NCBI RefSeq assembly: GCF_027942865.1 | Contig: NC_134522.1 | Location: forward strand, 8,583,849 to 8,647,848 | Source: Odontesthes bonariensis | Taxonomy: Eukaryota > Chordata > Actinopteri > Atheriniformes > Atherinopsidae | DNA: 64,000 nucleotides | Direction: 5' to 3' | Shown here: piece after piece, positions 60,300 to 64,000 of the stretch | Layout of the letters: each line of letters opens with the position of its first letter | How positions within the stretch are numbered: position 1 is the stretch's first letter | Translations under genes and position numbers: made by a program | The notes under the pieces: generated by a model | What the model was told of the DNA's origin: nothing | Database searches by the model: none | What the model saw: the letters and a program-made list of their open reading frames with translations, nothing else

Positions 60300-61290
60300 G
60301 TGTTTTTCATTTGTTAAGTTTCTAAACACTGACCTATGAAACATTCAGGCATAAAAAAGGCACCTAACTCAAGAGATAAACCAGCTTTGTGTCTACACAT
60401 AACAAACAACTTGGCCTTCCACAAAGACACATCATTAGTTCCCTTTTCTTTTTTTCATCTATGAAAAACAACAAAGATAACACAGTTTGAGGGACAGAAA
60501 ATAGTATTTTTACACCAGAAAGATGGTTCCCAAAGAGCTATTAGCTGAGAACTTGGCATATCTCAGCATGGTGTGCAGTGTGTCCTTAAAACATTTGAGG
60601 AAACTGGACAAGTGGAGGACAAAAGAAGAAGTGTCAGGCCTAAAGAACTATCTCCAGCAGATGAACAGGATCTGAAAGTGATGTCCTTAAGAAAGAGGAA
60701 AAAATCCAGCAAAGACCTGACACAGGAGCTGAGAGATGCATCTGGACCTTCAGCTGATCCATCTGCTGTTGACCTAAGCCTCATCAGAAATGGGCTCCAT
60801 GGAAGGGTGGCTGTGAAGAAGCCGTTCTTAAGGAAGGGAAACAGGGAGAAAAGGCTGAGCTGTGCCAAAGGACACAAGAAGTGGGCTGAAAATCAGTGGC
60901 AGCAGGTCTGATGGAGGGATGAATCCTCCCCAGAGCCCGGACCTCAACATTACTGAAGCAGTGCGGGATCATGTTGGCAGAGAACGGAACAAAAAGCAGC
61001 CGACATCCAAAGAAGAGCTTTGGGATGTCCTTCAAGAAGCCTGGAGAACTATTCCTGAAGACTCCTTAAAGAAAGGACAGAAAGCTCGTCTGAGAGGGTT
61101 CAGGCTGTGTTGGAGAATAAAGGAGATCAGACCAAATATTCACTTTCAAACTCTTTTTAATTGTACAAACTCTTTTTTTGCCTTATATACTGTATTTGCA
61201 GACATTTCAATAAACTGCTTCACCTAATTCCCATTTTCCTGACAACATATAAAGAAAGAAGGGATAGCTCAAGAGTTTTGCATATTGTTG
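60300..61290 (+). mobile_element. internally deleted Tc1-like transposon, copy C (best preserved)
   Basis: Plus strand 60,573-60,911 encodes FEETGQVEDKRRSVRPKEL, KVMSLRKRKKSSKDLTQEL, SLIRNGLHGRVAVKKPFL and KGNREKRLSCAKGHKKW, the DNA-binding and linker parts of a Tc1 transposase. A second frame from 60,930 encodes SPDLNITEAVRDHV and LWDVLQEAWRTIPEDSL, the C-terminal end. The catalytic centre between WQQV and SPDLN has been lost, so the copy is dead. The right end (about 61,240-61,290) contains 'gctcaagagttttgcat', the inverse of the copy A and B termini. Confidence 0.85.
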
Positions 61291-61559
61291 TCACTAAAAG
61301 GATTTCTGACCTCTGAGGAAAGATCAACTTTAAATAAACTACCTTTTTTTCCATAACATTCCAGTCTTTTAGAAGTGTTTTTCTGTTTAAAAACTTTTAA
61401 TGTAACGTTTTATATGATTTTATATCATGTATCTTCTGTAGAAAACACTTTTAAGCTTTTTTCATTCCTCTGCAGTCTTTCTAAAGAATGCATACACGGG
61501 GTCCAAGAATCTTTAAACAAGTAAAGATTTGTCCTTACAGATACTTATCTATGTGATAT

Positions 61560-62350
61560 TTTCATTCTTTATCCACACCCCTTCTGCTTTAAAGACTGTT
61601 GAACATGAGCAGCATGTTTACTCAGAGCTGATAACTCACCTTATCCCAGTATGATCTGACAACGTTCCAAAGAGCTTCCTGTAATGTCAGGAATGTTTGG
61701 CTTTCTCATAAATGTTCAGTGGGGTTAATGTCAGGTCACCGTGTAGGAAAGTCCACGACAGCACTCACTGGCCTTCAAAGTTCTTCAAAGCTTTAAGGTT
61801 ACATGGACACTGAGTGATTTAACAGATGCTTTAAAGTACTTAAAAGTGAGCAACATTGAGTAAGCAGTATTAAGTGTGAGCATTGAGTACTAAATCTATT
61901 CTAAAGGTCTGAGTTCAAGAAGGGCAGGTCAATAAGTGCAAAGTAATTGTGAATTTGGCGTGTTAGGGTGTTAGAGGTGTTCAGAACAGGGGTTCTTGGA
62001 AGAGATAAGTCTTCGAGAGATTATCTGCTCTGACAGCATGTGATATATGGGTTCATTGTCCTGCTACAGAGCGAGTCCTTTGTTTCCTTGTGGGTTTAAG
62101 TCACTGCTGTCGGCCTCCTTACATACACCCTTTGAAAACTGCCACTTATCTTTCATAAGGATTCCCAAGTCCATAGGGCTTCTGTCCCTGATCATCAGCA
62201 TTGTAATGCTGGTAAGTTTTGGTCTATTCCAAACTCAGAATAACAAGATTATTCTCACACTTCTGATGCCAAGTTTTCCAACATTACAATGTTAGTTAGA
62301 GTGTCATCTGAGGGGAATGTGACTTTCTACACAAAGAAGGTAACACTGAC
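61560..62350. mobile_element. relic of a DNA-transposon-like repeat
   Basis: Wording such as 'tcagtggggttaatgtcagg' and 'gaaagtccacgacagcactc' matches a degenerate repeat class common in fish. No intact ORF. Confidence 0.4.
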
Positions 62351-62359
62351 CTTGAAATA

Positions 62360-64000
62360 GTGCAAACATGTCCTCCTCACTTAGCACTTTGTATTTTTCT
62401 AAATACTCAAACCTTTTGCTTTTTTCTTACCATGCAAAGATTGAGAGATTCTGGAGGTCATGATCACAAGTGAATCCGTCCTGCCAGGCTTCAAGCTGTC
62501 AGCCTGTGGCAGAAACACAAATGTTCGGATAAATCCGAGAAAATTCAGCATCCTATACTGGATGCTACCGGCAGGTTAGGTATGGAGACAATCAACAGTG
62601 GACTGACTAGTTTCTTTTTACTAGTTCTGGGAAATTATTCATTTTAAATATATCCCAAAGAATACCTAAAAAATCCATTTTTTTGTCCAACTTCTTGTTG
62701 TATATCATGAAACATGTCAAGTAAAAACAATATCTGATTCATGGAAACTTAAAGGCAAGTCCCCGCTGCAGCCCTTAGTGTTTGTCCTTTCTTTTTCTGA
62801 TTTTAACCATTATGTGCAGGCCATTGCTTTGGATTGGTTCCTGAACTTTACTCTGTCTCCACCCCTGCATGCTTTATTGAACCCTAGTTCTGGAATCCAG
62901 TCAAGCAGCAGCACTTACCTGCACTGCTGCTATAAATTTTTTTATTTTTTAAAGCAGGTGATTAGTCATGCTTGTTAGAAGTTTAGTCCACTCCACATAT
63001 ATTATTTATGAGGGTTATTGTTGTGCTGCTTTTGTTTTGTTTAGTGATAAAGTCTAGCTGAGGCACTCAGTCTGTACCTGGGCATTAGATGACCTTTCAA
63101 CACCTCTATGCAGAATATAACATATTGATTAGTTACAATTAGTATTAATGTTGCTGCTCTACTCCTGCGGTGATCTGCTTTTGGGTAGTCCAGTTACATT
63201 AGGTTTTTGGTTGATGATTTCTCTCTCTCATACTTCAGCTTTTGAGGCATCTAATAACACTGGAGTAGAGTCTCTTAGCTATATTAGTTTGTTTTGAGTC
63301 ACAACCATTGGCCCTCAGTTCTCAGATCTGCTATTTGCCTCATTTGGCCCCATTGATGTAATCTTTTCCTATTAATCTTTAAAAAAAAAATCTAACATTA
63401 TTCTTTCAAACCATTTACATCTGGTTTGTAAATGCTATTCTCCTGTCTCTGGCTAGTTGGGGTCCTAACAGTTATCTATCCTAATGAAAAATTGCCCAAT
63501 TTACATAAAGGTAGATTATAAGCAAACATGAATTGTTATCCCCTTCAGTATATGGCACTGTGCTCTTTGTGGCCCTCTGCTGGCAGCCCACCACTGCATA
63601 TAGGACGTGTAGGCCAAGCACGTTCCTCCTGCAAAGAAGTGTTTGTAGTTACCAAGGGTGTGAAGATGTTTGTTCATTCGTCTGTGACACAAAACGAAAG
63701 TACATCATTCACAGCCCTAACACAGCATTTCATGGTGACGCAATCATTTGATCTGCTTCCTCTACCTTGCATCTTGTGTCTCAGTAATTCCACTGTGTGT
63801 CAAAGATGCCATGGGAAAAGTTAATCAGTGATTGATTATGTTATTTAAGATCATAGATTCTTTATAAATCTGAGAGATCCCCATTCATGGATCCTGAGAA
63901 ACAACCTTTGTCAGAATTAAAGCTCTTGGGTGATACACTGTGGCCAGCAGCAGAACCGTCTGAAATCTAAAGGTGACGCAATAACTCCAGTATTCTGCCA
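62360..64000. other. no gene seen
   Basis: AT-rich intergenic sequence to the end of the window. The open frames at 63,528-63,824 and 63,533-63,751 overlap in different frames and have no recognisable domain. Confidence 0.4.

Noticed and set aside
1..64000. CRISPR arrays, operons, tRNA or rRNA genes, endogenous viral genes
   Set aside because: None seen: no regularly spaced direct repeats, no convincing box A/box B pairs or cloverleaf, no viral polymerase or capsid motif beyond LINE reverse transcriptase.

Overview
This is nuclear DNA of a ray-finned (teleost) fish. The evidence is two intron-containing housekeeping genes whose products align well with what I remember of the human proteins, compact GT-AG introns, many AT- and CA-type microsatellites, and fish-type mobile DNA: Tc1 relatives, an L2-clade LINE and PIF/Harbinger fragments. 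I cannot name the species. All assignments come from reading the sequence; no search was run.

Layout. Positions 1-12,400 hold no gene I can support, apart from a possible 3' end of an upstream gene within the first 480 bases; the rest is AT-rich sequence with transposon relics. SUPT7L (SAGA/STAGA subunit) lies on the minus strand at 12,580-18,451 in four coding exons. SLC4A1AP (kanadaptin) lies on the plus strand at 19,540-27,885 in fourteen coding exons. The two are divergent, with 1,088 bases between start codons, so they probably share a promoter region. After a 1.7-kb convergent gap containing one repeat, a minus-strand gene occupies about 30,360-56,400. I can assemble it from five exons that splice in phase into a 281-residue protein, but I do not recognise the family. 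Its start lies beside a CpG-rich stretch with a perfect CRE and an inverted CCAAT box. From 56,500 to 64,000 there are only repeats and unassigned sequence.

How the genes relate. SUPT7L (chromatin and transcription coactivator) and kanadaptin (nuclear, FHA-containing) are broadly expressed genes; the divergent pairing matches the human arrangement as I remember it. The third gene's low-complexity, serine-, proline- and arginine-rich protein with phosphosite-like motifs suggests a regulatory or adaptor protein, which is inference only.

Most notable signal: the first coding intron of SUPT7L is almost entirely mobile DNA. A 630-bp Harbinger-like element sits exactly on the splice donor: its TTA target duplication forms intron bases +2 to +4, and its terminal inverted repeat supplies the +5 G. 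Immediately behind it is a 5'-truncated L2-type LINE whose truncation point falls at the same donor. Other structures worth checking are a 271-bp near-perfect palindrome in another SUPT7L intron, a 613-bp element bounded by perfect 23-bp inverted repeats, a perfect 19-bp hairpin, and three internally deleted sibling Tc1 copies.
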